Source: an uncultured Flammeovirgaceae bacterium
Lineage (GTDB): Bacteria > Bacteroidota > Bacteroidia > Cytophagales > Cyclobacteriaceae
Direction of reading: 5' to 3'
Assembly (NCBI GenBank): GCA_913045135.1
Contig: CAJWQD010000002.1
Span: 1-64,000, forward strand
Length of the DNA stretch: 64,000 nt
Under the pieces are notes generated by a model that was given only the letters and a program-made list of their open reading frames with translations, searched no databases and had not been told where the DNA came from. Of this stretch, positions 27,051 to 35,108 are shown one piece after another; the first letter of the stretch is position 1, and every line of letters starts with the position of its first letter. A program made the translations under genes and the position numbers.

Positions 27051-30000
27051 ATGAAGTTTGTTATTTCAAATATTTTAATACTTTGTGGGCTTTTACTCTG
27101 TCCATTGTTGTCTCATGCTCAGAGAAGTATTTCAGGGAATATTATAGATGAAAATAATAAGGGTATAGCAGATGCAAGTATCATTATTAAGAATTCCGAA
27201 ATGGGTACTCAATCCAACGCCGATGGTAGTTTTTCCCTGAATTTACCAGAACAATTAAAATCGATTATCGTTAGTGCCGAGGGATTTGAAACTCAAGAAA
27301 TAAACATTGGGGCGAAATCTTTTTTCGATATTAAGTTGATAAAGAATTTTAAACAAAAATCTAGGACACAGATATCTGGAGTTGTTTTGGATAAAGAGAA
27401 TAGCGAACCCTTGATTGGAGTTAATATTATAGTCCAGGGAACTGTATTGGGAACCGTTACAGATTTAGATGGAACATTTGTTCTAAGTGTGCAAGCAGCG
27501 CCTCCAATTTTGTTGGCTGTTTCAAGTATTGGATATAATAGTCAAGAAATCGAAATTAATGACTCTAATGTTGGAGATTTAGAAATTATTCTGGAAGAGG
27601 CCGTTGAGATTGGTCAAGAGGTAGTGGTTTCTGCTTCTAGAATCGAAGAGCGAATACTTGAATCTCCAGTTACTGTAGAGAAAATGAATATTTTAGATAT
27701 CCAAAATACCTCAGCCGATAATTATTATAAAGCCATTGCCAATTTGAAGGGTATCGATGTAACCTCTAGTAGTATTAATTTCCAAGTCTACAATTCACGA
27801 GGATTTTCCAACAATGGAAATACGAGATTTGTGCAATTAATTGATGGAATGGACACACAAGCTCCTGCTTTGAACTTTCCGATAGGAAATTTAAATGGTC
27901 CTTCGGAGTTGGATGTTGAATCCATTGAGTTTATTCCGGGACCTTCCTCTGCATTATATGGACCTAATGCATTTAATGGAGTGCTGCTCATCAATAGCAA
28001 GAATCCTTTTGAATATCAAGGTTTGAGTGCCTTTCAAAAGATAGGAATGAATCATATAAATGATACCCAATCTAATTATACTGCCCAACCCATGTACGAG
28101 GCATCAATACGTTATGCTAAAGCCTATAACAATAAATTTGCCTTTAAAGTGAATTTTTCTTACCAGGTTGCTGAAGATTGGCATGGAAATTCTGATGTGG
28201 ATAGAAATGCATCTACCAATCCATTTGCTAGTATTGGTGGAGTTAATCCAGGGGCAGATAGGTTGCATTTTCAAGGTGATGAGGCAGGTGTTAATTTAGC
28301 CTTACTTGCTCAAAGTGATGATTTTTTAACTTATGGCCAGCTACCACTTAATAAATTTTCTAACAATAAATTTCCTCGAACTTATATTTCAGCAGGAGAT
28401 CTCCCCAATCATGCGGTAAATATTACCCCTTATCAAGAAATTGATCTTATTGATTATCGTGCTAAAAACCCTAAATTCAATACAGCAATTCATTATCGAT
28501 TGAATGACAAGGCTGAACTCAGTTATACATTTAATGGGGGTTGGGGAACAACTATTTATACCGGTGCTCAACGATATTCACTGAGAAATTTTGGTATTGT
28601 ACAGCATAAGTTGGAGCTGCAAGGAGATAATTTTCATGTAAGGGCATATGGAACCATTGAAAATTCAGGAGATTCTTACATTACGGAGTTCCTGGGTATA
28701 AGGATGCATCAAGATGCTATTAACCTCGCAAATAATGATCCCGCCAGGCCAGCGATTTTACCTGAAGGATTTTTTAATTATTTTGGTGATTATGCAGTGG
28801 AATACTTGCGATATCTATCAGTTGATGAGGGACTCAATCCAGGTGATATTCAAAATATTCCGAGTGCTGAAAGAATGCAAATAGAATATGCCGCCCATAA
28901 CTATGCTAGAGATCAAATAGATGGAAGATATTTAGCTGATGAGGTAAATGGGGGATTTATCACAGAAGGAGCGACGGGAGATCCATATACTTTAGCAGAT
29001 TTAAAAAGTAGGGTAATGACAGGCGTTATTCCTGAAGGGCCTTTGTTTAATGATAGATCGGCAATGTATCAAGCAGATGGTCAGTATGATTTTAAAAATG
29101 ATATTGATTTTATGGAGCTACAAGTGGGAGCTAATTTCAGAATGTTTGACTTAAACTCTAACGGTACTATCTTTCCCGATACCGTAGGAAATGAGATTAC
29201 AATCAAAGAATATGGAATTTATGCACAGAGTGCTAAAAGAGTTTCAAATTGGCTTAAGTTGTCAGGTTCAGTCAGGTATGATAAAAATGAAAATTTTAAA
29301 GGTCAGATCAGTCGTCGAATTTCGGCCGTCTTAAATCCAAACAATAAACACTTTTTCAGGTTTTCTTATCAAACTGGATTTAGACTACCCACTACACAAA
29401 ATCAGTATATTAATTTAGATGTTATCAGTACGCGGTTACTGGGTGGATTACCTGAGTTCTACGATCAGTACGTCCCAGATCCTCAGAACAATACTTATTA
29501 TAAACTGCAGTCTGTTTTAGATTATAGGAATGAAATATACTCAGGAGCCGATAGCGCGGATGCCATTATGGTTTTAGATCGCTATACTGAATTTAATCCA
29601 GTTAAACCTGAGCAAACAAAAGCATTTGAGGTGGGTTATAAAAGTGTAATAAATAATAAGTTGGTAATTGACATTTCTTATTGGTACCAGATCTTTTCTA
29701 ATTTTATTACAAACATTGGAGTGGTCGATTCTATAAAGTCAGCTACAAACTCAAGATTATTATTGGGTTCTTCCGATGATACCTATGGTTTTACTACCAA
29801 TATGACTAATCCTGTATATACTCAAGGCCTTGCGGCAGAATTAGATTATTCTCTATCCAAGGGCTATAAATTTGGGATTAATTATACATGGAATTATTTC
29901 ATGACTGGAGAGGATTATGAGCAAGGAAATACGTTATTTGATTTTAATACTCCCGAGCACAAATTCAATGTTAATTTTGGTAATAGAAATCTTTTTAAAA

Positions 30001-30251
30001 ATTTTGGATTTAATATTACCTACAGATATCAGAATAAGTTTAGGTGGGAGGGCTTTTTCGGTCAAGGAGATGTGCCTGCATACAACACGCTAGATGCTCA
30101 AGTTTCTTATAAACTTCCCACATTGAAGTCAGTTTTAAAACTGGGAGGTTCAAATCTATCTAACAAGTATTATGTTCAAAGTTTTGGAGGCCCAAGTATT
30201 GGAGCTCTCTATTATTTGTCTATTACTTTTGATGAATTTATGAAAAGATAA
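27051..30251 (+). CDS. TonB-dependent outer-membrane receptor with two carboxypeptidase-regulatory-like domains
   Basis: A 1066-residue receptor. ATG 27051 gives a proper signal peptide (FVISNILILCGLLLCPLLSHA, then Q); a TTG 26 codons earlier does not. Two tandem beta-sandwich domains follow (about residues 23-105, SGNIIDENNKGIADASIIIK; and about 107-195, SGVVLDKENSEPLIGVNIIV). Then the plug (VVVSASRIEERILESPVTV to GPSSALYGPNAFNGVLLI) and a beta-barrel ending in DEFMKR. No SusD-like gene is adjacent, so it is not a standard SusCD glycan system. The substrate is unknown; energy would come from TonB-ExbBD. Confidence 0.88.
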   Translation: MKFVISNILILCGLLLCPLLSHAQRSISGNIIDENNKGIADASIIIKNSEMGTQSNADGSFSLNLPEQLKSIIVSAEGFETQEINIGAKSFFDIKLIKNFKQKSRTQISGVVLDKENSEPLIGVNIIVQGTVLGTVTDLDGTFVLSVQAAPPILLAVSSIGYNSQEIEINDSNVGDLEIILEEAVEIGQEVVVSASRIEERILESPVTVEKMNILDIQNTSADNYYKAIANLKGIDVTSSSINFQVYNSRGFSNNGNTRFVQLIDGMDTQAPALNFPIGNLNGPSELDVESIEFIPGPSSALYGPNAFNGVLLINSKNPFEYQGLSAFQKIGMNHINDTQSNYTAQPMYEASIRYAKAYNNKFAFKVNFSYQVAEDWHGNSDVDRNASTNPFASIGGVNPGADRLHFQGDEAGVNLALLAQSDDFLTYGQLPLNKFSNNKFPRTYISAGDLPNHAVNITPYQEIDLIDYRAKNPKFNTAIHYRLNDKAELSYTFNGGWGTTIYTGAQRYSLRNFGIVQHKLELQGDNFHVRAYGTIENSGDSYITEFLGIRMHQDAINLANNDPARPAILPEGFFNYFGDYAVEYLRYLSVDEGLNPGDIQNIPSAERMQIEYAAHNYARDQIDGRYLADEVNGGFITEGATGDPYTLADLKSRVMTGVIPEGPLFNDRSAMYQADGQYDFKNDIDFMELQVGANFRMFDLNSNGTIFPDTVGNEITIKEYGIYAQSAKRVSNWLKLSGSVRYDKNENFKGQISRRISAVLNPNNKHFFRFSYQTGFRLPTTQNQYINLDVISTRLLGGLPEFYDQYVPDPQNNTYYKLQSVLDYRNEIYSGADSADAIMVLDRYTEFNPVKPEQTKAFEVGYKSVINNKLVIDISYWYQIFSNFITNIGVVDSIKSATNSRLLLGSSDDTYGFTTNMTNPVYTQGLAAELDYSLSKGYKFGINYTWNYFMTGEDYEQGNTLFDFNTPEHKFNVNFGNRNLFKNFGFNITYRYQNKFRWEGFFGQGDVPAYNTLDAQVSYKLPTLKSVLKLGGSNLSNKYYVQSFGGPSIGALYYLSITFDEFMKR

Positions 30252-30279
30252 TCTTTAGAATGCATTTAAATCCTTATTT

Positions 30280-30306
30280 AAACCCTACTAATGGTGGGGT
30301 TTTTTA
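30280..30306 (+). terminator. rho-independent terminator after the TonB receptor
   Basis: AAACCCTAC (30280-30288) pairs with GTGGGGTTT with one G-T wobble across a TAATG loop, followed by a run of T. It lies 28 bases after the receptor stop and 22 bases before the channel start. Confidence 0.8.
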
Positions 30307-30327
30307 TTGTTTTATAAATTTGTAATT

Positions 30328-31167
30328 ATGACAGAGGATAATCGATACAGATATCTAAAAGATACGAGACAGAAACTCTTTATCATCATATTCGGTACAG
30401 ATACTCCATTAGGTAGATTGTTTGATGTAGTTCTACTCTATGTAATATTAACTAGTATTTTGCTTGTCATGTTGGAGAGTGTTCAATCGATAAGCTATAG
30501 CTATGGATCATTTTTCTATGTTCTAGAATGGTCCTTTACTACATTCTTCACTATTGAATTTCTATTGCGATTGTGGATATCCAGAAGACCTTTAAAATAT
30601 TTATTAAGTTTTTATGGACTCGTTGATTTTATGGCTGTGATTCCTACTTATTTGACCTTATTTTATGCGGGAGGATCTTATTTGGTGGTTATTCGAGCAA
30701 TTAGATTATTGCGGGTTTTTAGGATTCTAAAACTTAGCCGTCAACTCTCGGAATCTAGGGTACTGGTCAAAGCTTTGGTCTCAGGAAGATATAAAATTTT
30801 GGTATTTCTAGGTGGAGTATTGGCTTTAGTAATCATCATGGGGACATTAATGTATCTTGTAGAGGGGAGCGAAAATGGATTTGATAGTATACCTAGAAGT
30901 ATTTACTGGGCTATTGTGACTACTACTACGGTTGGATATGGGGATATATATCCTGTGACCGTTTTTGGACAAATCTTAGCAGCAGCGTTAATGTTGATGG
31001 GTTATGCCATCATAGCAGTTCCTACAGGAATTGTAAGCTCCGAGTTAAGTAAAAACTCTAACAAAAGAGTTTATAAGAAAAAAGTAAAATGTTCATCTTG
31101 TGGTAAAAGAAAACATAGCTTTAAAGCTAATTATTGTTCTCGCTGTGGTACTTTATTAGAATCTTAA
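30328..31167 (+). CDS. voltage-gated-type potassium channel with C-terminal zinc ribbon
   Basis: A 279-residue six-TM channel from ATG 30328. S1-S3 occupy residues 25-115. S4 is the Arg ladder IRAIRLLRVFRILKLSRQL. The pore carries the K+ selectivity filter TTTTVGYGDIYP and S6 follows (ILAAALMLMGYAIIAVPTGI). The C-terminal 30 residues form a zinc ribbon (CSSCGKRKHSF, then YCSRCGTLLES) with two Cys pairs, as in several bacterial Kv relatives. It sets membrane potential or K+ flux in the inner membrane. It is a single gene, with terminators on both sides. Confidence 0.9.
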   Translation: MTEDNRYRYLKDTRQKLFIIIFGTDTPLGRLFDVVLLYVILTSILLVMLESVQSISYSYGSFFYVLEWSFTTFFTIEFLLRLWISRRPLKYLLSFYGLVDFMAVIPTYLTLFYAGGSYLVVIRAIRLLRVFRILKLSRQLSESRVLVKALVSGRYKILVFLGGVLALVIIMGTLMYLVEGSENGFDSIPRSIYWAIVTTTTVGYGDIYPVTVFGQILAAALMLMGYAIIAVPTGIVSSELSKNSNKRVYKKKVKCSSCGKRKHSFKANYCSRCGTLLES

Positions 31168-31373
31168 TTGAATTTTAATTAGCGAAGATTTTTGGGTGGC
31201 TAATCAAATATGTTTTTGCCACTTGAATCGTGACCTATTGATGGATCAATTTAAGTGTGTTATTAATGTATTATCATGGATAATATTCTGTGAAGATCTT
31301 AATTGACTAGAGATATGCTGTAATGGTTTAATTATTAAATAGATTATAGGTTGATATGAAATTCATTAGAAAA

Positions 31374-31410
31374 AAAGAAAAGGTTAACGAATTTCGTTAA
31401 CCTTTTCTTT
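31374..31410. terminator. bidirectional hairpin terminator between the channel and FAS1 genes
   Basis: AAAGAAAAGGTTAACGA (31374-31390) is perfectly complementary to 31394-31410 across an ATT loop, a 17-bp stem flanked by A on the left and T on the right. Because it is symmetric it can stop transcription from both converging genes. Confidence 0.85.
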
Positions 31411-31477
31411 TAATAATTTAGAAATTAATGTGAATACTTATCGTTCACATCACCGGTATATAGGGGTTATGTTAGTC

Positions 31478-33982
31478 TTAACCACCATTTCCACCGCCGG
31501 TTCCATCACCTGGTCCACCGCCGGTTCCATCACCTGGTCCACCGCCAGTTTGAAGCCCTTGGTATTCAAGGACAAACACCCATACACCATCACCATCAGG
31601 AGAATAGTCTACCATAAAAGTAGCAAGACCATCTGCTTCTTCTGCGTCATCTCCGATGTAAGTGTAGGTAACAGATTCAGGAACGTTAGCGGCATCTACC
31701 TCAGCCCCGAGTTGTCCATTGTTCGTTACTTTCGCAAGCCCAAAGTAAGCACCTGTTCCATTTAGGGTGACTGTTTGAGCATCTACATTAATTTCATATG
31801 AAAATGGTGCATTTGAGACATCATGGGGTGCAACAGGATCACCACATTGTTCCTCATCTACGCCTTGCCATGGTTCTAACCACGTTGCCCCGTCATGCAG
31901 GATTTCATACATTCCGGTCCAAATCTCTTCTCCATCCTCATTAATACTCATTTCGCCAGGATTAAAAATATATGTATCATCAAAAAGGCAACCTCTTGTA
32001 TCAACATCTCCAGCGCTATTAGACCACCAACCAAGATCATTTTCATTAGGGCCTACAGCCAATGCCGCTGGTATGGGAGCAATTTGCCAAGCACCCACCA
32101 TTGGTCCATTTTCATCATCCCATCCACCATGTCCATCGCCAGGTAAATCAGTACCCTCATCGTCATAATCTTCATCAAGCCACTCATCGTTTTCAAGAAC
32201 GAAGACCCAGACTCCATCACCATCGGGAGAGTAATCTACCATGAACGTAGCATGGTGATCTTCCTCATCCACTTCATCTCCTACATAAGTGTAAGTAATA
32301 GATTCAGGGACGTCACTGGCATCTAACTCGGCCCCGAGTTGTCCCTCATTGGTAACCTTTGCAAGTCCAAAATAGGCACCTACTCCGAAGAGTGTAACAG
32401 TCTCCTCATCAGCATTTACTTCGTAGGTAAATGGTGCGTTTGATTCATCATGCGGTGCAACGGGGTCACCACATTGCTCCTCATCTACGCCCTGCCATGG
32501 CTCTATCCATGTGGACCCATCAGTGATGATTGTATATTCTCCAGTCCAAATTTCATCGCCGTCCTCATTTATACTCATTTCGCCCTCATCAAATATATAT
32601 TCATCGTCAAAAAGGCATCCTCTTGTTTCGATGTCACCAGCACTGTTCGACCACCATCCTAAATCACCGAGATTAGGACCTACAGCTAGCGCTCCGGGAA
32701 TAGGAGCAATGTGCCAAGTTCCCTCCATGGGATTGCCTTCATCTTCATCATCTTCATCATCTAATCCCATGGGAGATAAAAATCCTGCAATGACATGGAT
32801 TACGCCATTTACATTCACTTGAGCATCCGGAATCAAAACTTCAGCATCCCAAAATCCTGCTGAATCTTCGCTCATCCCGAGTAGAGCATCAAAATTAGCA
32901 TCTATGAGTACACCAGTGGCGCCTCCAAATTGGCCTGCAAGCTCAGCTTTATATTTAATGTATAGGGGTAGAGGTGTCATTTCGCCATCCTCATCTGGAA
33001 CTTCAAACATTCCGTTTACAAACACTCCATCATCAAATATGCCACCGGTCAACCATAAAGCATCAAGAGTAGGAGAGACATTATCGGTTGCTTCAAGTGC
33101 TGCTGTCTCATTGACAACATGGTGTGAAAGAATTCCATACCAATCTTCTCCATCGAAGGCATCAGCTGAAAGACCAGCTGCTTCAAAAACTTGGTTGGGT
33201 ACTGCAAATACTGTTGACATTACCTCTGGATCTGAAAGAAAATCTATTAAACTTGGAAGCTCATTAACAACAGCAAAAACTTCTGATGCTTGAAGCGCAT
33301 CACCCATTTCTGAGAACATATCGCTTATTAGTAATGATGCAGCATTGGTACCTAAAATACTTGCCAATAAACCGCCCGTGGAGGGTGGTATAAGTACTGT
33401 CCCAACATCCCAAATAACCCCATTTGAAGCTATAACGGGCTCATCTGCTACCAAGATACCTTTCGTGTTAGATCCTGTGAGGAGCGTACCATCTTCAGGC
33501 GATCCCTCTGAACCATCAGCATCAGGATTGTTTAAATTTACTATGATTGCTTCACCTTGAACGGTTTCAATACTTCCTCCTGGGGTAATTTCCGTTACGA
33601 TATAACCAGCACCGTGAAAGGTTAATAATGAGACGATGATGGCTGGACTTACGTCAGAAGCTTTACTTACTCCCACCGTTGCATACAATGCCGCAAAAGC
33701 ATCGTTGTCAGGTGCAAATAGAGTAAAAGAGCCTTCATCTGAAAACAGGGAGGAAAGCAAAGTACCGTTTTCGTCAATAGGATATGATTCGAGTAGATAA
33801 ATTAGAGTGTCATAACCTCCGAGATCTTCCAATGTTTCCATAATATTTTCATATTCTGTTTCTACCACGTCCAATGGATTATCGACGTCGTCGTCATCAC
33901 TACAATTGGTGAGAAATGTTAAACTCAAGGCCATCACCAGCATTGTGAAGTACTTGAATGGTGTTAAAATTTTATTTTTCAT
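31478..33982 (-). CDS. FAS1 (fasciclin) domain lipoprotein with a duplicated C-terminal domain
   Basis: An 834-residue outer-surface lipoprotein. Signal peptide and lipobox LTFLTNC (Cys27) are followed by SDDDD. Two FAS1 domains, about residues 45-190 (SFTLFAPDNDAFAAL) and 205-415 (TVFAVPNQVF, VNVNGVIHVIAGFL), are linked by an acidic stretch to two copies of a ~180-residue module (about 421-600 and 628-806). The module has IAPIPxALAVGPN, DLGWWSNSAGD, TRGCLFDD, WQGVDEEQCGDPVAPHD and ATFMVDYSPDGDGVWVFVLE. Similar modules with PVAPHD occur in secreted Bacteroidota proteins. A Gly-rich tail ends it. Adhesion or matrix binding is the usual FAS1 role. Confidence 0.85.
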   Translation of the reverse strand: MKNKILTPFKYFTMLVMALSLTFLTNCSDDDDVDNPLDVVETEYENIMETLEDLGGYDTLIYLLESYPIDENGTLLSSLFSDEGSFTLFAPDNDAFAALYATVGVSKASDVSPAIIVSLLTFHGAGYIVTEITPGGSIETVQGEAIIVNLNNPDADGSEGSPEDGTLLTGSNTKGILVADEPVIASNGVIWDVGTVLIPPSTGGLLASILGTNAASLLISDMFSEMGDALQASEVFAVVNELPSLIDFLSDPEVMSTVFAVPNQVFEAAGLSADAFDGEDWYGILSHHVVNETAALEATDNVSPTLDALWLTGGIFDDGVFVNGMFEVPDEDGEMTPLPLYIKYKAELAGQFGGATGVLIDANFDALLGMSEDSAGFWDAEVLIPDAQVNVNGVIHVIAGFLSPMGLDDEDDEDEGNPMEGTWHIAPIPGALAVGPNLGDLGWWSNSAGDIETRGCLFDDEYIFDEGEMSINEDGDEIWTGEYTIITDGSTWIEPWQGVDEEQCGDPVAPHDESNAPFTYEVNADEETVTLFGVGAYFGLAKVTNEGQLGAELDASDVPESITYTYVGDEVDEEDHHATFMVDYSPDGDGVWVFVLENDEWLDEDYDDEGTDLPGDGHGGWDDENGPMVGAWQIAPIPAALAVGPNENDLGWWSNSAGDVDTRGCLFDDTYIFNPGEMSINEDGEEIWTGMYEILHDGATWLEPWQGVDEEQCGDPVAPHDVSNAPFSYEINVDAQTVTLNGTGAYFGLAKVTNNGQLGAEVDAANVPESVTYTYIGDDAEEADGLATFMVDYSPDGDGVWVFVLEYQGLQTGGGPGDGTGGGPGDGTGGGNGG
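31491..31547 (-). repeat. 24-bp tandem repeat coding a Gly-rich tail
   Basis: Two exact 24-base units (31491-31514 and 31515-31538) plus 9 to 10 bases of a third encode TGGGPGDG repeats at the C-terminus of the FAS1 lipoprotein. Because the unit is in-frame, copy number may vary between strains. Confidence 0.85.
31562..32731 (-). repeat. internal duplication of a ~540-bp coding block
   Basis: The blocks 31565-32103 and 32187-32731 encode two homologous copies of the same module (about 75-80% identical by eye, including WQGVDEEQCGDPVAPHD in both). The linker between them is unique and acidic. Similarity extends to the DNA, pointing to a fairly recent tandem duplication. Confidence 0.75.
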
Positions 33983-34974
33983 AATGATTTTTTATTTGTT
34001 TTTCTTCTTTTATTTTATTCTTCTATTTTATATTTTACTTTATTCTTCTTCTTGTTATTTATTTACTTGTTTAAAAAAATTATGATTTTTGGTTGTATAT
34101 ATTCATTTTCATATAACAAACATTTATACTTCGTTTGACATTAAGGTAACCCCTTATCTAAATGAATATTTTATTATCTTTTTTACGTTACTTGTTTACA
34201 TTACTTGAATAAACCTTGCTCTCTCTTATTGTTTACTGTAAAAATTCTAGTTTCTTAACTACTCCTTTTCTTTTCTTCCTTTTTCTTACCTATACTTTCT
34301 TTCCTGTACAGTTTTCTCGTGGTATTGACCATTTCTGTCTTCTTGACCTTCGTATTTTGCAACAGCATTCGCAAAGCAACATGAGCAGAAAGGGATTCGT
34401 AGGTTTTATTGATCCTTGTTTTTAGTTTTTAATTATTATCTATTTTACCGTGTACAGAAAATTCTAACATACAATTTTACATTAATAAATTTAAATATTT
34501 CACGGAAATTTAATAAAAAGATGGTTGAAGAGGGAAACCCAAAAAAAAATTATTTTAAATATATCCTTAATCAAACAGCTATTATTTGTATAGATCATAT
34601 TATTTAAGGTTATTTTTTATCAAATTTAAAATAATACCATAAATAATTTGTGTTTTAATCAGTATAAGAAATCCAACGATCATTCAATTAAATGGTTTTG
34701 TTAAAAAAAATTATCAATTTCAATGTTGGAAAGAGTCAGAATCACTTTTCACATTCATAATACGGATGTTCATTTCCACTTCACTTTGTATTTTTAGATA
34801 TTTAAAAATTGAATACAACTTAATTTTTTTTCTAGCTAGATTAAATTTGAGCTGTTAAAAATTTTATATACTAATTTGAATTAAAAATTAGGATGTTTAT
34901 ACAAATTCAAACATTTTTGTACCTAGACTTAGCTTTATTGAACATTGATGTGTTAATTTGGCTAAAACTGTTAA
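33983..34974. other. long intergenic region between divergent genes
   Basis: About 990 bases with no gene I can support. The left 130 bases are a pyrimidine-rich stretch that reads as a purine-rich 5' leader of the FAS1 gene on the minus strand. The rest is AT-rich with scattered short frames. It must hold the promoters of both the FAS1 gene and the ilv-leu-thr block; I could not place either with confidence. Confidence 0.4.
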
Positions 34975-35040
34975 ATGTTTGTGCCGATTTTAATTAAAAA
35001 TTTAATTAGCATACCTACGATTGTAATCATGCAAATCTGA
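34975..35040 (+). CDS. candidate leader peptide of the ilv-leu-thr block
   Basis: A 21-codon frame from ATG 34975 to TGA 35038-35040. Eleven residues are branched-chain (Val3, Ile5, Leu6, Ile7, Leu10, Ile11, Ile13, Ile16, Val17, Ile18, Ile21), with clusters at 5-7 and 16-18, and one Thr at 15. It lies 68 bases upstream of ilvE, the first gene of a block that makes exactly these amino acids, and is followed by competing hairpins. This is the standard layout of a ribosome-mediated attenuator. AT-rich DNA favours Ile and Leu codons by chance, so the call is an inference. Confidence 0.55.
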   Translation: MFVPILIKNLISIPTIVIMQI

Positions 35041-35042
35041 GT

Positions 35043-35071
35043 TGGCTTATTTAATAAATAAAAAAGAGCCA
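35043..35071 (+). promoter_or_regulatory. candidate anti-hairpin (alternative pairing) in the ilv leader
   Basis: TGGCTT at 35043-35048, right after the leader-peptide stop, can pair with GAGCCA at 35066-35071 (six pairs, one G-U). This uses the left arm of the hairpin at 35065-35095, so the two structures exclude each other. A ribosome at the leader stop would cover 35043-35048 and favour the downstream hairpin. Confidence 0.4.
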
Positions 35072-35095
35072 TTCCGAATAAATAAGAATGGCTCT
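35065..35095 (+). promoter_or_regulatory. hairpin directly upstream of ilvE
   Basis: AGAGCCATTC (35065-35074) pairs perfectly with GAATGGCTCT (35086-35095) over an 11-base loop. It ends 13 bases before the ilvE ATG at 35109. On the plus strand it lacks a U-run (CTCTATATAAAAA follows), so it may block ribosome access more than terminate transcription. On the minus strand it is followed by a T-run and would work as a terminator, but no minus-strand gene ends here. Confidence 0.65.
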
Positions 35096-35108
35096 CTCTA
35101 TATAAAAA

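Noticed and set aside
31491..31547. Short repeats considered as a CRISPR or intergenic repeat
   Set aside because: They are in-frame coding repeats without spacers.
31895..33560. Several plus-strand frames rich in Ser and Pro
   Set aside because: All lie antisense to the FAS1 lipoprotein and mirror its acidic/Gly codons.
34255..34368. 37-codon minus-strand frame with a Lys/Glu-rich tail in the same region
   Set aside because: Too short, low-complexity end, no upstream signal; nothing to separate it from chance.
34216..34425. 69-codon plus-strand frame in the ilv upstream region
   Set aside because: Pyrimidine-rich chance frame without ATG at its start, signal or family likeness.
34930..34960. 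TTG and TTAATTTG upstream of the ilv leader peptide as a promoter
   Set aside because: Spacing between the boxes is about 12 bases, too short for the Bacteroidota consensus.
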